DNA of 26,501 bases from a virus. The notes under the pieces are model-generated. The model had not been told where the DNA came from, ran no database searches, and was given only the letters and a program-made list of their open reading frames with translations. The stretch's first letter is position 1; each line of letters begins with the position of its first letter. Location of the stretch: positions 1 through 26,501 of IMG/VR virus record IMGVR_UViG_3300025869_000082, one strand, 5' to 3'. The position numbers and the translations under genes were made by a program. Positions 1 through 4,279 of this stretch are shown here, in pieces.

Positions 1-322
1 GGTATAGCACACGCTCGGTGGCAGTATATTTGTAGTACAACTCGCGACCGTATTTATCGACGCTCCATACTACATAGCGATCGGTTTTACGTTGTGGGTT
101 GATTTGGTACATCTTTAAAGAGCCGGTAGAATTGTTACGCACTGCATCAATATTACGCTGGCGTTGGCGTTTAAGGTAGAACCGACCGCGTTCGTCATCA
201 GTGAAACCTTTCATAGAGTGAGACACTCGAACATAACCGGTATCCGGGTATATGGCACCGATACGGCCATCACTAAGAATATAGTGTAAGTTACCCTGTT
301 TTGTTTTTTTAATGAATTTCAT
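1..322 (-). CDS. Small phage protein of unknown function, 3' end outside window
   Basis: An open frame starts with ATG at 320-322 and runs leftward off the window with no stop, giving 107 visible codons. The protein begins MKFIKKTKQGNLHYILSDG and contains a basic stretch (RFYLKRQRQRNID) around residues 50-62. I do not recognise the family. The frame lies 13 bases beyond a clear copy of the repeated minus-strand promoter element, with an A/T-rich leader and no Shine-Dalgarno, like its neighbours. That context makes it a real early-region gene. It is too long for this frame to be open by chance, and its start fits the spacing seen at the other units. Confidence 0.75.
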   Translation of the reverse strand, partial: MKFIKKTKQGNLHYILSDGRIGAIYPDTGYVRVSHSMKGFTDDERGRFYLKRQRQRNIDAVRNNSTGSLKMYQINPQRKTDRYVVWSVDKYGRELYYKYTATERVLY

Positions 323-335
323 AGTACTCGTTTTA

Positions 336-379
336 GTTACATTGATATTATCGATCGGTGGCCGTGTTAGTTTTGTAAG
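336..379 (-). promoter_or_regulatory. Repeated early promoter element, copy 1
   Basis: On the minus strand the three conserved blocks are TTACAAAAC, ACACGG and CGATAATATC, followed by ATGTAAC. There are 22 bases between TTACAA and TAATAT. It drives the partial gene 1-322. It directly abuts the stop codon of the gene at 380-610. This copy has one deviation (ATATC instead of ATATA). Confidence 0.75.
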
Positions 380-610
380 TTAGCCTTCTTCGCTAGTTAA
401 TTGGTACGCTTGCTCTCTATTGCAGTAGTACAAATCTTTCGTCCATAGTGCTGGTGTATATTGGTGCACCATATAGTTTACTTTATCTAAGTCGTGGCGT
501 GAGGAAACAAAGCTCACCGCATTTGGCATTTCAGTTTCGTCGTAGTCGTACAGGTATACTTGGCCGTTTGAGTAGTCAAGCACCGTAATGTATTTATAAG
601 GTCGGTTCAT
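380..610 (-). CDS. Small phage protein of unknown function (76 aa)
   Basis: A 76-residue acidic, tyrosine-rich protein. Its N-terminus (YITVLDYSNGQVYLYDYDE) has the look of a small beta-rich protein family found in many phages, in which a V-x-D-Y-x-x-G-x-V-Y core is followed by a short helical part. I base this on memory of similar sequences, not on a search. It starts two bases downstream of the stop of the 47-aa gene at 613-756. The two therefore form one unit read from promoter copy 2, probably with coupled translation. Function is unknown; the position among early genes suggests a host-takeover or regulatory accessory role. Confidence 0.75.
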   Translation of the reverse strand: MNRPYKYITVLDYSNGQVYLYDYDETEMPNAVSFVSSRHDLDKVNYMVHQYTPALWTKDLYYCNREQAYQLTSEEG

Positions 611-612
611 AA

Positions 613-756
613 TTACTTAATGTTTAGTGAATACTTTTTTACTGCCAACAACTCATCGTTGCTTAGGTCTTTTAGTTTCTTGTGGTACAACAGCGAGGCA
701 TTGAAGATTAGTCGACTCGGCCACACAGGTGCATTCATTATTTGTTCGTCAGTCAT
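613..756 (-). CDS. Small phage protein of unknown function (47 aa)
   Basis: ATG at 754-756, stop TAA at 613-615. The product is 47 residues, starts MTDEQIMNAPVWPSRLIF and ends KYSLNIK. The middle, with several Leu/Lys heptad-like positions (LLYHKKLKDLSNDELLAVKK), is probably helical. It is the first gene after promoter copy 2, with a leader of about 20 A/T-rich bases, and is followed two bases later by the 76-aa gene. The precise fit between promoter, start and next gene is the main support, as the frame is short. No function can be assigned. Confidence 0.65.
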   Translation of the reverse strand: MTDEQIMNAPVWPSRLIFNASLLYHKKLKDLSNDELLAVKKYSLNIK

Positions 757-767
757 AATACTTTTGT

Positions 768-809
768 TTTACGTTTATATTATCGATCGGTGCTCGTGTT
801 AATCTTGTA
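768..809 (-). promoter_or_regulatory. Repeated early promoter element, copy 2
   Basis: Minus-strand blocks ATACAAGAT, ACACGA and CGATAATATAA followed by ACGTAA, with the invariant 22-base spacing. It drives 613-756 and 380-610. Its upstream block overlaps the last codons and stop of the gene at 799-1029, so the stop codon lies inside the promoter. Confidence 0.78.
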
Positions 810-1029
810 TGTACCGTTTTATCTGACTAGCGTAAGCCCAATTAGAGTAGTCAGAGAAGCTCACCACAACATTACGGTCGTATACTTCGTCCCAATCAAC
901 TTCGTCAACGTGCTCACCGTACTTGTAGCCACCGGTAACTTCAATTTCTTCAACAGTCGCTACCTTACGCGGATCGCTACCGAAGCCACCTCGCCACCAT
1001 ACTTTATCACCTATCTTTAACTTACTCAT
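799..1029 (-). CDS. Small protein, possible SH3/KOW-like beta barrel (76 aa)
   Basis: A 76-residue protein starting MSKLKIGDKVWWRGGFGSD. The opening G-D-K-V-W-W-R-G-G followed by a V-A-T-V-E-E-I strand resembles small SH3- or KOW-like barrels, where the first two strands hold a GDxV turn. The fold is inferred from this pattern only. The start overlaps the stop of the upstream gene by four bases (ATGA), which indicates translational coupling within the unit read from promoter copy 3. The C-terminus (RYIQD, stop at 799) runs into promoter copy 2. Function unknown. Confidence 0.75.
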   Translation of the reverse strand: MSKLKIGDKVWWRGGFGSDPRKVATVEEIEVTGGYKYGEHVDEVDWDEVYDRNVVVSFSDYSNWAYASQIKRYIQD

Positions 1030-1226
1030 ACCTCAACGAATTTTAGGTTATACACGTGAGCATAGAAGCTATTTACGAAACCACTTGAACTCGACTTGTG
1101 CGGTGGTCGCATCGACTTAATAGTCGCCAACTCTCCGCGAAAACTCAATACCGTATCACCGATACCCTTCTCAACACCGGTGCTTTCACACACCAACTTT
1201 ACTTCTTTACCATTGTAGTTTTTCAT
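1026..1226 (-). CDS. Small protein, possible SH3-like, coupled to the next gene (66 aa)
   Basis: A 66-residue protein starting MKNYNGKEVKLVCESTGVEK. It contains alternating short hydrophobic strands and a G-D-T-V-L-S-F-R-G-E-L-A-T-I segment around residues 23-36. That resembles the GDxVxxRxxxxxI core of its neighbour at 799-1029, so the two may share a small beta-barrel fold or be distant duplicates. It is the first gene after promoter copy 3 and overlaps the next gene by ATGA. I do not recognise a named family. Confidence 0.7.
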   Translation of the reverse strand: MKNYNGKEVKLVCESTGVEKGIGDTVLSFRGELATIKSMRPPHKSSSSGFVNSFYAHVYNLKFVEV

Positions 1227-1247
1227 ACTATTTTTTTTTGTTTCTCA

Positions 1248-1290
1248 GTTACATTTATATTATCGATTCGGTATCGTGTTCATCTTGTAA
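1248..1290 (-). promoter_or_regulatory. Repeated early promoter element, copy 3
   Basis: Minus-strand blocks TTACAAGAT, ACACGA and CGATAATATAA followed by ATGTAAC, spacing 22. It is followed by a somewhat longer A-rich leader (about 29 bases with a run of A) before the ATG at 1226. It drives the pair 1026-1226 and 799-1029. Confidence 0.78.
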
Positions 1291-1358
1291 AAGCATATAC
1301 TTCATTTGTAAGAAAAAAAAGGAATACAGGTACTACTCAGCTCCTCTGTGTGTGGGGT

Positions 1359-1385
1359 AAAAAAAAAGAAGCTTTCGCTAGAAAG
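1359..1385 (-). terminator. Intrinsic terminator candidate, leftward
   Basis: On the minus strand a five-pair stem CTTTC/GAAAG with a four-base loop is followed within four bases by nine T. This is a typical rho-independent shape, though the stem is short. It lies between the end of the unit at 1632-1796 and promoter copy 3, where it would insulate the two units. Confidence 0.5.
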
Positions 1386-1462
1386 TGAGGATACTTGGGA
1401 AATAGTGACGTTAGCCTATTAAGTATACTACATAACACCCTATTGTCACTGTTTTATTTGGT

Positions 1463-1498
1463 AAAAAAAAGGTGAGAAACGCGAACCACCGGTGTTTC
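1463..1498 (-). terminator. Weak intrinsic terminator candidate, leftward
   Basis: Read leftward, arms GAAAC (1494-1498) and GTTTC (1476-1480) enclose 13 bases. Five bases later comes a run of eight T. A competing four-pair stem (1471-1474 with 1487-1490) overlaps it. It would end transcripts coming from 1632-1796. Confidence 0.3.
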
Positions 1499-1535
1499 TG
1501 CATACCGTTTTATTCGCTTCCGCCGACGTGCCGGT

Positions 1536-1557
1536 GTATAGCATAAAAACCTTTATG
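1536..1557 (-). repeat. Hairpin fused to CTATAC octamer, copy 1
   Basis: In minus sense, a perfect six-pair stem CATAAA/TTTATG with a four-base loop (1542-1557) is followed at once by CTATACACCGG. The octamer TGCTATAC is at 1536-1543 and overlaps the stem end. The same arrangement recurs at 1604-1626 and 2656-2675. Confidence 0.5.
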
Positions 1558-1603
1558 TAGGACGGAGTCTACTCTTCCGCTCTTATTTCAGGAGCAGGCC
1601 GGT

Positions 1604-1626
1604 GTATAGCAACCCCGCTAGGGGGT
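1604..1626 (-). repeat. Hairpin fused to CTATAC octamer, copy 2
   Basis: In minus sense, ACCCC/GGGGT arms with a five-base loop (1612-1626) are followed by TGCTATACACCGG. The hairpin begins five bases after the stop codon of the 54-aa gene at 1632, so it may mark the 3' end of that message. Confidence 0.5.
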
Positions 1627-1631
1627 GGGTG

Positions 1632-1796
1632 TTACCCTACTAATTCTATGTGCATTTTGTTTGCAGCGAATTTGATTAGTGCTTCGACGTAGTGCTGTTG
1701 ATCACCGTGCAGGTTGTCTATCATTCCTATCTCGTAGAAGTATCTGATAGCTTCATGGGCATCTGCGTGTAGTGATACGATTTCTTGTGGTTTCAT
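1632..1796 (-). CDS. Small helical protein of unknown function (54 aa)
   Basis: ATG at 1794-1796, stop TAA at 1632-1634. The product begins MKPQEIVSLHADAHEAIRYF and ends HIELVG. It is His- and acid-rich and probably two helices (about residues 4-26 and 31-50). It is a single-gene unit behind promoter copy 4, with a leader of about 20 A/T-rich bases. The promoter fit and a following hairpin support it as a real gene despite its size. No family recognised. Confidence 0.7.
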   Translation of the reverse strand: MKPQEIVSLHADAHEAIRYFYEIGMIDNLHGDQQHYVEALIKFAANKMHIELVG

Positions 1797-1811
1797 AGTA
1801 TTACTTTTTTA

Positions 1812-1855
1812 GTTACAGTTATATTATCGTTAGACAGTCGTACTGATCTTGTAAG
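1812..1855 (-). promoter_or_regulatory. Repeated early promoter element, copy 4
   Basis: Minus-strand blocks TTACAAGAT, GTACGA and CGATAATATAA followed by CTGTAAC, spacing 22. It drives 1632-1796. It overlaps the last eight codons and the stop of the gene at 1830-2033. Confidence 0.78.
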
Positions 1856-2033
1856 TCTTTATTAAGTCCTCAACATCGCTGTATAGCAACTCCCACTCGT
1901 TTTCAACAGACGTTTCAGAATCTGATATCTCCATTCGGAACAGGCTGTAGAAGTCGTTGATCTGGTCAGCCAGTGTTGGGTAGTCGTTTACTTGTCTTAC
2001 ACAGTACTCGTATGCTTCTGTTCTTGTATCCAT
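1830..2033 (-). CDS. Small acidic protein of unknown function (67 aa)
   Basis: A 67-residue acidic protein starting MDTRTEAYEYCVRQVNDYPT and rich in Glu/Asp. It is predicted helical by eye, with a conserved-looking E-W-E-L-L-Y-S-D segment near residue 48. That segment contains an in-frame TGCTATAC octamer (1881-1888). It starts four bases after the stop of the 70-aa gene at 2038-2250 and shares its promoter (copy 5). Its C-terminal codons double as promoter copy 4. Function unknown. Confidence 0.72.
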   Translation of the reverse strand: MDTRTEAYEYCVRQVNDYPTLADQINDFYSLFRMEISDSETSVENEWELLYSDVEDLIKTYKISTTV

Positions 2034-2037
2034 AGTA

Positions 2038-2250
2038 TTATAAGTATAGTTGGTCGCTGTGAATAATTTCGTTTATAGTATCGTAGAACTCATCGTTCGC
2101 TTGGTCGATTTCGGCATCAGTAGCAGATCGCCATTTGCCGTCTTCAAGAATAGATGCATCTTCAATATATGCGTCACAGAAGTCAGGGTAGTCATGCATG
2201 TAAATGCCGTCAATGTTTTCGATTGCAAAAGGTTTTCCATTTAGTTTCAT
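2038..2250 (-). CDS. Small acidic phage protein with DYPDFCDAYIE motif (70 aa)
   Basis: A 70-residue acidic protein. The central DYPDFCDAYIEDAS followed by E-D-G-K-W and a D-A-E-I-D-Q-A-N-D-E helix matches what I remember of a small family widespread in phages (DYPDFxDAYIxxA...DGxxLTxxELDxLN), whose role is not established. It is the first gene after promoter copy 5 and is followed closely by 1830-2033. The family resemblance is recalled, not searched. Start and leader are unambiguous. Confidence 0.78.
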   Translation of the reverse strand: MKLNGKPFAIENIDGIYMHDYPDFCDAYIEDASILEDGKWRSATDAEIDQANDEFYDTINEIIHSDQLYL

Positions 2251-2265
2251 AATATTCGTTTTGTA

Positions 2266-2308
2266 GTTACAGTTATATTATCGTACAGTTCCCGTATTAG
2301 TCTTGTAA
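2266..2308 (-). promoter_or_regulatory. Repeated early promoter element, copy 5
   Basis: Minus-strand blocks TTACAAGAC, ATACGG and CGATAATATAA followed by CTGTAAC, spacing 22. It drives 2038-2250 and 1830-2033. The upstream block encodes the last residues (LLQD) and stop of the gene at 2297-2521. Confidence 0.78.
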
Positions 2309-2521
2309 AAGATTCATTTGACGGATCGGGTCGAAAGTGATGTATAGCACACCGTCTTTCATTAGCATCTGGTCTTGTGTCCAGACGTCAACCAGGCCGT
2401 CCTGTACAACCACAGCGTGGTGAGGTAGTTCTGGTTTGTGCAGCACTGTGTATAGTGCAGAGATCAGGGTCATTGTTACAAGCGCTGTGAGCGCGATCAG
2501 TTGTAGGTTGTCTAGTTTCAT
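2297..2521 (-). CDS. Small single-pass membrane protein (74 aa)
   Basis: The chosen start (ATG at 2519-2521) follows the stop of the upstream 29-aa gene by one base (TAATATG). An alternative ATG at 2531-2533 would add MHTN and overlap that gene. Residues 4-25 (DNLQLIALTALVTMTLISALYT) form one hydrophobic segment, followed by about 48 polar residues rich in V-D-V-W and V-L-Y-I-T-F-D strands. The protein is probably anchored in the inner membrane with a short soluble domain. It pairs with another tiny membrane peptide just upstream. Early membrane peptides of this kind may modify the host envelope or exclude other phages; that is inference. Confidence 0.72.
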   Translation of the reverse strand: MKLDNLQLIALTALVTMTLISALYTVLHKPELPHHAVVVQDGLVDVWTQDQMLMKDGVLYITFDPIRQMNLLQD

Positions 2522-2522
2522 A

Positions 2523-2612
2523 TTAGTGTGCATGTATAAGGATTAAGGTTACAATGGTTACAGCTATCAGTACAATTACTGGTTCAGCATATTCAGTTAG
2601 TATTTGTTTCAT
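2523..2612 (-). CDS. Tiny membrane peptide, possibly leaderless (29 aa)
   Basis: ATG at 2610-2612, stop TAA at 2523-2525. The peptide starts MKQILTEYAEPVIVLIAVTI and ends LIHAH; residues 11-27 are continuously hydrophobic, so it is a single transmembrane helix. The start codon lies only four bases after the TAATATAA block of promoter copy 6, while the other nine units have leaders of roughly 20-30 bases. If that block is a -10 region, the message would begin at or next to the ATG. It sits one base ahead of the 74-aa membrane protein, so the two are likely made together. Confidence 0.6.
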   Translation of the reverse strand: MKQILTEYAEPVIVLIAVTIVTLILIHAH

Positions 2613-2613
2613 T

Positions 2614-2653
2614 CAGTTATATTATCGGTTGTTGATCGTATAGGTTTTGTAGG
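2614..2653 (-). promoter_or_regulatory. Repeated early promoter element, copy 6 (short leader)
   Basis: Minus-strand blocks CTACAAAAC, ATACGA and CGATAATATAA, spacing 22. The usual downstream YGTAAC is replaced by CTGAATG, where ATG is the start codon of the 29-aa peptide. It is directly preceded by a hairpin-CTATACA element. Confidence 0.72.
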
Positions 2654-2655
2654 TT

Positions 2656-2675
2656 GTATAGCACCCCGGAGGGTG
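2656..2675 (-). repeat. Hairpin fused to CTATAC octamer, copy 3
   Basis: In minus sense, CACCC/GGGTG arms with a four-base loop (2662-2675) are followed by CTATACAACC. The hairpin starts six bases after the stop codon of the gene at 2682-3011 and directly precedes promoter copy 6. No T-run follows, so it is not a standard terminator. Confidence 0.5.
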
Positions 2676-2681
2676 AGGGGC

Positions 2682-3011
2682 CTATTCGGCCACCTCAGTA
2701 CGCTCAAGCACTGCATCAGAGTGTCTCACAATCATGGGCATGTCAGTCGACTGCGACCAGTAGCCACGCTTTTGCCAGCAAGCTTGTAGCTTGAGTTTTG
2801 GCAACATGAGCTTGAGAGCTTCATCGTGGTTGTACGTTACACGTTGCTTTTTGTTGTTGACGAACGTTATGATTTGATTGCGTCCGTACCAGTTTTCACG
2901 CACTACGAAGTTCTTACGTTCGATTGGAGGGAATACTTTTGCTTTTTCAGCGTCTGACATTTTAGCGATTGCCTGACGTACGATTTCTTTGTTGTTCATT
3001 TCTTTTTTCAT
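2682..3011 (-). CDS. Small basic protein of unknown function (109 aa)
   Basis: A 109-residue Lys/Arg-rich protein starting MKKEMNNKEIVRQAIAKMSD; a second ATG at codon 5 is possible. An N-terminal helix (residues 6-30) is followed by a beta-rich part with an aromatic cluster (RENWYGRNQIITFVNNKKQR, then R-V-T-Y-N-H-D-E-A). The C-terminal half holds W-Q-K-R-G-Y-W. The basic, aromatic surface would suit nucleic-acid binding, but no known domain is recognised. It is a single-gene unit behind promoter copy 7. Confidence 0.75.
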   Translation of the reverse strand: MKKEMNNKEIVRQAIAKMSDAEKAKVFPPIERKNFVVRENWYGRNQIITFVNNKKQRVTYNHDEALKLMLPKLKLQACWQKRGYWSQSTDMPMIVRHSDAVLERTEVAE

Positions 3012-3025
3012 ATTACTTGTTTTTA

Positions 3026-3069
3026 GTTACGTTTATATTATCGTTTTAGTCTCGTATTGGTTTTGTAAG
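3026..3069 (-). promoter_or_regulatory. Repeated early promoter element, copy 7
   Basis: Minus-strand blocks TTACAAAAC, ATACGA and CGATAATATAA followed by ACGTAAC, spacing 22. It drives 2682-3011 and abuts the stop codon of the gene at 3070-3240. Confidence 0.78.
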
Positions 3070-3240
3070 TTACTTGTATAGCAGATTGAAGATTTTGATG
3101 TATTCAGAAGCGACGTCGTCGTCGATCAGATTTTTGCCTACGCTTGACAGCTGGTCGTATAGCACTCCGAATGTTGCATTTGCAAAGTCGTCTTTTCTAA
3201 ATAGTAGATAGTCTTGGAAGTTGATAATTGGTGGATTCAT
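3070..3240 (-). CDS. Small acidic protein of unknown function (56 aa)
   Basis: ATG at 3238-3240, stop TAA at 3070-3072. The product begins MNPPIINFQDYLLFRKDDFA and ends YIKIFNLLYK. It is rich in Asp and hydrophobics and probably helical. It contains two in-frame TGCTATAC octamers (GVLYDQ and FNLLYK). It is a single-gene unit with a 20-base A-rich leader behind promoter copy 8. No family recognised. Confidence 0.7.
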   Translation of the reverse strand: MNPPIINFQDYLLFRKDDFANATFGVLYDQLSSVGKNLIDDDVASEYIKIFNLLYK

Positions 3241-3254
3241 ATTATTTCTTTTTT

Positions 3255-3298
3255 GTTACACTTATATTATCGAAACTCCATCGTGTCGGTTTTGTAAG
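3255..3298 (-). promoter_or_regulatory. Repeated early promoter element, copy 8
   Basis: Minus-strand blocks TTACAAAAC, ACACGA and CGATAATATAA followed by GTGTAAC, spacing 22. It drives 3070-3240. Confidence 0.8.
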
Positions 3299-3307
3299 AA
3301 AATTGTA

Positions 3308-3391
3308 GGTATATAATACTAGGTATAAACACTAGGTATATTGTACTAGGTATAAAATGCTATGCACAAAATGCTATACATTTTGCTATAC
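3308..3391. repeat. Short tandem repeat cluster A
   Basis: Three consecutive ACTAGGTATA-type units, spaced by 15-16 bases, are followed by three units of TGCTATRCA type (two exact TGCTATAC at 3372-3379 and 3384-3391). Several contain TATAAT-like strings on the plus strand. A shorter relative lies at 4106-4150. The arrangement resembles iterons or a multi-site regulator region. Confidence 0.6.
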
Positions 3392-3398
3392 GCCTTGA

Positions 3399-3440
3399 GG
3401 CGCACAGGGCGCCAGGCTCGAAACCACACCTGGTCTTTTT
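3399..3440 (+). terminator. Two stacked hairpins with T-run, rightward terminator candidate
   Basis: GGCGC/GCGCC arms (3399-3413) with a five-base loop are followed by CCAGG/CCTGG arms (3412-3433) with a 12-base loop and then TCTTTTT. It has the shape of an intrinsic terminator on the plus strand. No plus-strand gene lies upstream, so it may end a small RNA starting in cluster A, or be fortuitous. Confidence 0.35.
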
Positions 3441-3641
3441 GCCGGATCCTCTCCGGTCATCTGTTCCGATATTAGTTCAGCACTGTTGCTGTCCCCTGTT
3501 ATGTGTACAGGATGCAGGTCCAGCCGTGGCACCAGGTTCTTATGTTGCTGGCCTCTGCGCGGATTAAGCTGCTAGGCTGTCCTGCTTGCAGTCTGTTTCG
3601 TTGGCTTGCTCCCGTGTCAAGCGACTGCTCCTGTTATGTTG

Positions 3642-3830
3642 TTACTTGTTCTTCTTCAAGAAGACGTCCAAGTACTTGGCCTCTGTATCTGGTTCATACA
3701 TCACATCCTCTTCAATCGCCATCTGATCCTCAAGGAAGTTTAGTAGTTGGTCCATGTTCTTTGGTCTGGTCGCAGACACACATAGGTAAAGGTCTTGTAG
3801 TAGGGCGAGGTTGTTGTCAGTAGTAGTCAT
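3642..3830 (-). CDS. Small acidic protein of unknown function (62 aa)
   Basis: The open frame extends further upstream, but the start is placed at ATG 3828-3830 because promoter copy 9 lies at 3844-3886, inside the longer frame. The product begins MTTTDNNLALLQDLYLCVSA and ends YLDVFLKKNK. It is Asp/Glu-rich with a probable helix through MDQLLNFLEDQMAIEED (residues 26-42). Single-gene unit; function unknown. Confidence 0.7.
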   Translation of the reverse strand: MTTTDNNLALLQDLYLCVSATRPKNMDQLLNFLEDQMAIEEDVMYEPDTEAKYLDVFLKKNK

Positions 3831-3843
3831 ATAGTTTCTTTTA

Positions 3844-3886
3844 GTTACATTTATATTATCGTCAGTCACTCGTGTCGGTCCTGTAG
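3844..3886 (-). promoter_or_regulatory. Repeated early promoter element, copy 9
   Basis: Minus-strand blocks CTACAGGAC, ACACGA and CGATAATATAA followed by ATGTAAC, spacing 22. This is the most divergent upstream block (CAGG). It abuts the stop codon of the gene at 3887-4042. Confidence 0.75.
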
Positions 3887-4042
3887 TTAGACCCGTTCCA
3901 TCCTGTAGTCTACCCACTCGATGCCGACCTCGTAGTCGATCTGTTCCATCTGTTCATCTGTCAGGTTCGCGTAGTTAGTCTTGTACTTGATGAGTGAGTA
4001 GTGGTTCGCGTTTTCGTTGAAGAACTGTGTGAATGTTATCAT
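3887..4042 (-). CDS. Small acidic protein of unknown function (51 aa)
   Basis: The frame is open further upstream, but the start is placed at ATG 4040-4042 because promoter copy 10 lies at 4059-4102. The product begins MITFTQFFNENANHYSLIKY and ends VDYRMERV, with an L-T-D-E-Q-M-E-Q-I-D helix in the middle. It is the outermost gene of the leftward block, next to the divergence region. Function unknown. Confidence 0.7.
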   Translation of the reverse strand: MITFTQFFNENANHYSLIKYKTNYANLTDEQMEQIDYEVGIEWVDYRMERV

Positions 4043-4058
4043 GTGTATTACTCTTTTG

Positions 4059-4102
4059 GTTACATATATATTATCGATACCATCTCGTGTCGGTTTTGTA
4101 AG
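4059..4102 (-). promoter_or_regulatory. Repeated early promoter element, copy 10
   Basis: Minus-strand blocks TTACAAAAC, ACACGA and CGATAATATA followed by TATGTAAC, spacing 22. It drives 3887-4042 and is the last copy before the rightward genes begin. Confidence 0.78.
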
Positions 4103-4105
4103 AAT

Positions 4106-4150
4106 GCTATATGCACAAACACCTAGGTATATACACCTATATGCTATACG
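4106..4150. repeat. Short repeat cluster B
   Basis: TGCTATATGCAC, CACCTAGGTATA, a near-palindrome TAGGT-6-ACCTA and an exact TGCTATAC (4142-4149) occur within 45 bases. The words are those of cluster A at 3308-3391. It lies directly upstream of promoter copy 10. Confidence 0.55.
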
Positions 4151-4192
4151 CTTGCAGCTCGCTGCCGCTCGCATGCACACAGCCAGGACCAG

Positions 4193-4279
4193 AGCCGGGA
4201 CCAGACCAGACCAGGGGAAAAGCCCGAACCGTGCACGGAAAACAGTTAGTCTGACCAGATCAGTAGCCGGGACCAGACC
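4193..4279. repeat. Exact 15-bp direct repeat in a GC-rich island
   Basis: AGCCGGGACCAGACC occurs at 4193-4207 and 4265-4279. Partial copies (GGACCAGA, GACCAGA) fill the interval, and a CCGTGAA doublet follows. The block is much richer in G+C than the surrounding DNA. Confidence 0.65.

Larger units (their letters stand above)
1291..1631. other. Gene-free interval with stacked hairpins and poly-A tracts
   Basis: No credible gene is seen on either strand over about 340 bases. The interval holds three A-tracts of eight or nine. Besides the hairpin at 1359-1385 there is an imperfect GAAAC/GTTTC hairpin next to an A8 tract (1463-1498). A 9-bp stem joins 1401-1409 to 1445-1453 across a 35-base loop. 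Two small hairpins fused to GTATAGCA octamers lie at 1536-1557 and 1604-1626. It looks like a 3' region with several termination or processing structures. A small RNA cannot be excluded. Confidence 0.5.
3299..3641. other. Gene-free interval with tandem repeats and paired GC hairpins
   Basis: No credible gene is seen in either strand over about 340 bases. The left part is the ACTAGGTATA/TGCTATA repeat cluster (3308-3391) and a stack of plus-strand hairpins ending in TCTTTTT (3399-3440). The right part (3441-3641) is richer in G+C than the flanking genes and holds a short imperfect direct repeat (CCCCTGTTATGT near 3494 and CTCCTGTTATGT near 3630). The plus-strand frame across 3503-3823 has an implausible Cys/Ser-rich product and overlaps a real minus-strand gene. 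A small plus-strand RNA is possible. Confidence 0.5.

Noticed and set aside
1098-1388. Plus-strand open frame of 96 codons
   Set aside because: It is antiparallel to the gene at 1026-1226 and crosses promoter copy 3 and a terminator; composition is implausible.
3407-3440. Possible tRNA T-arm (GGCTCGAAACC-like)
   Set aside because: Arms around the TTCGA-like loop do not pair in either strand and no acceptor, D or anticodon stem can be drawn. The hairpin CCAGG/CCTGG explains the pairing.
3503-3823. Plus-strand open frame of 106 codons
   Set aside because: The product is Cys/Ser/His-rich with no domain pattern, and the frame runs antiparallel to the gene at 3642-3830, which has a clear promoter and start.
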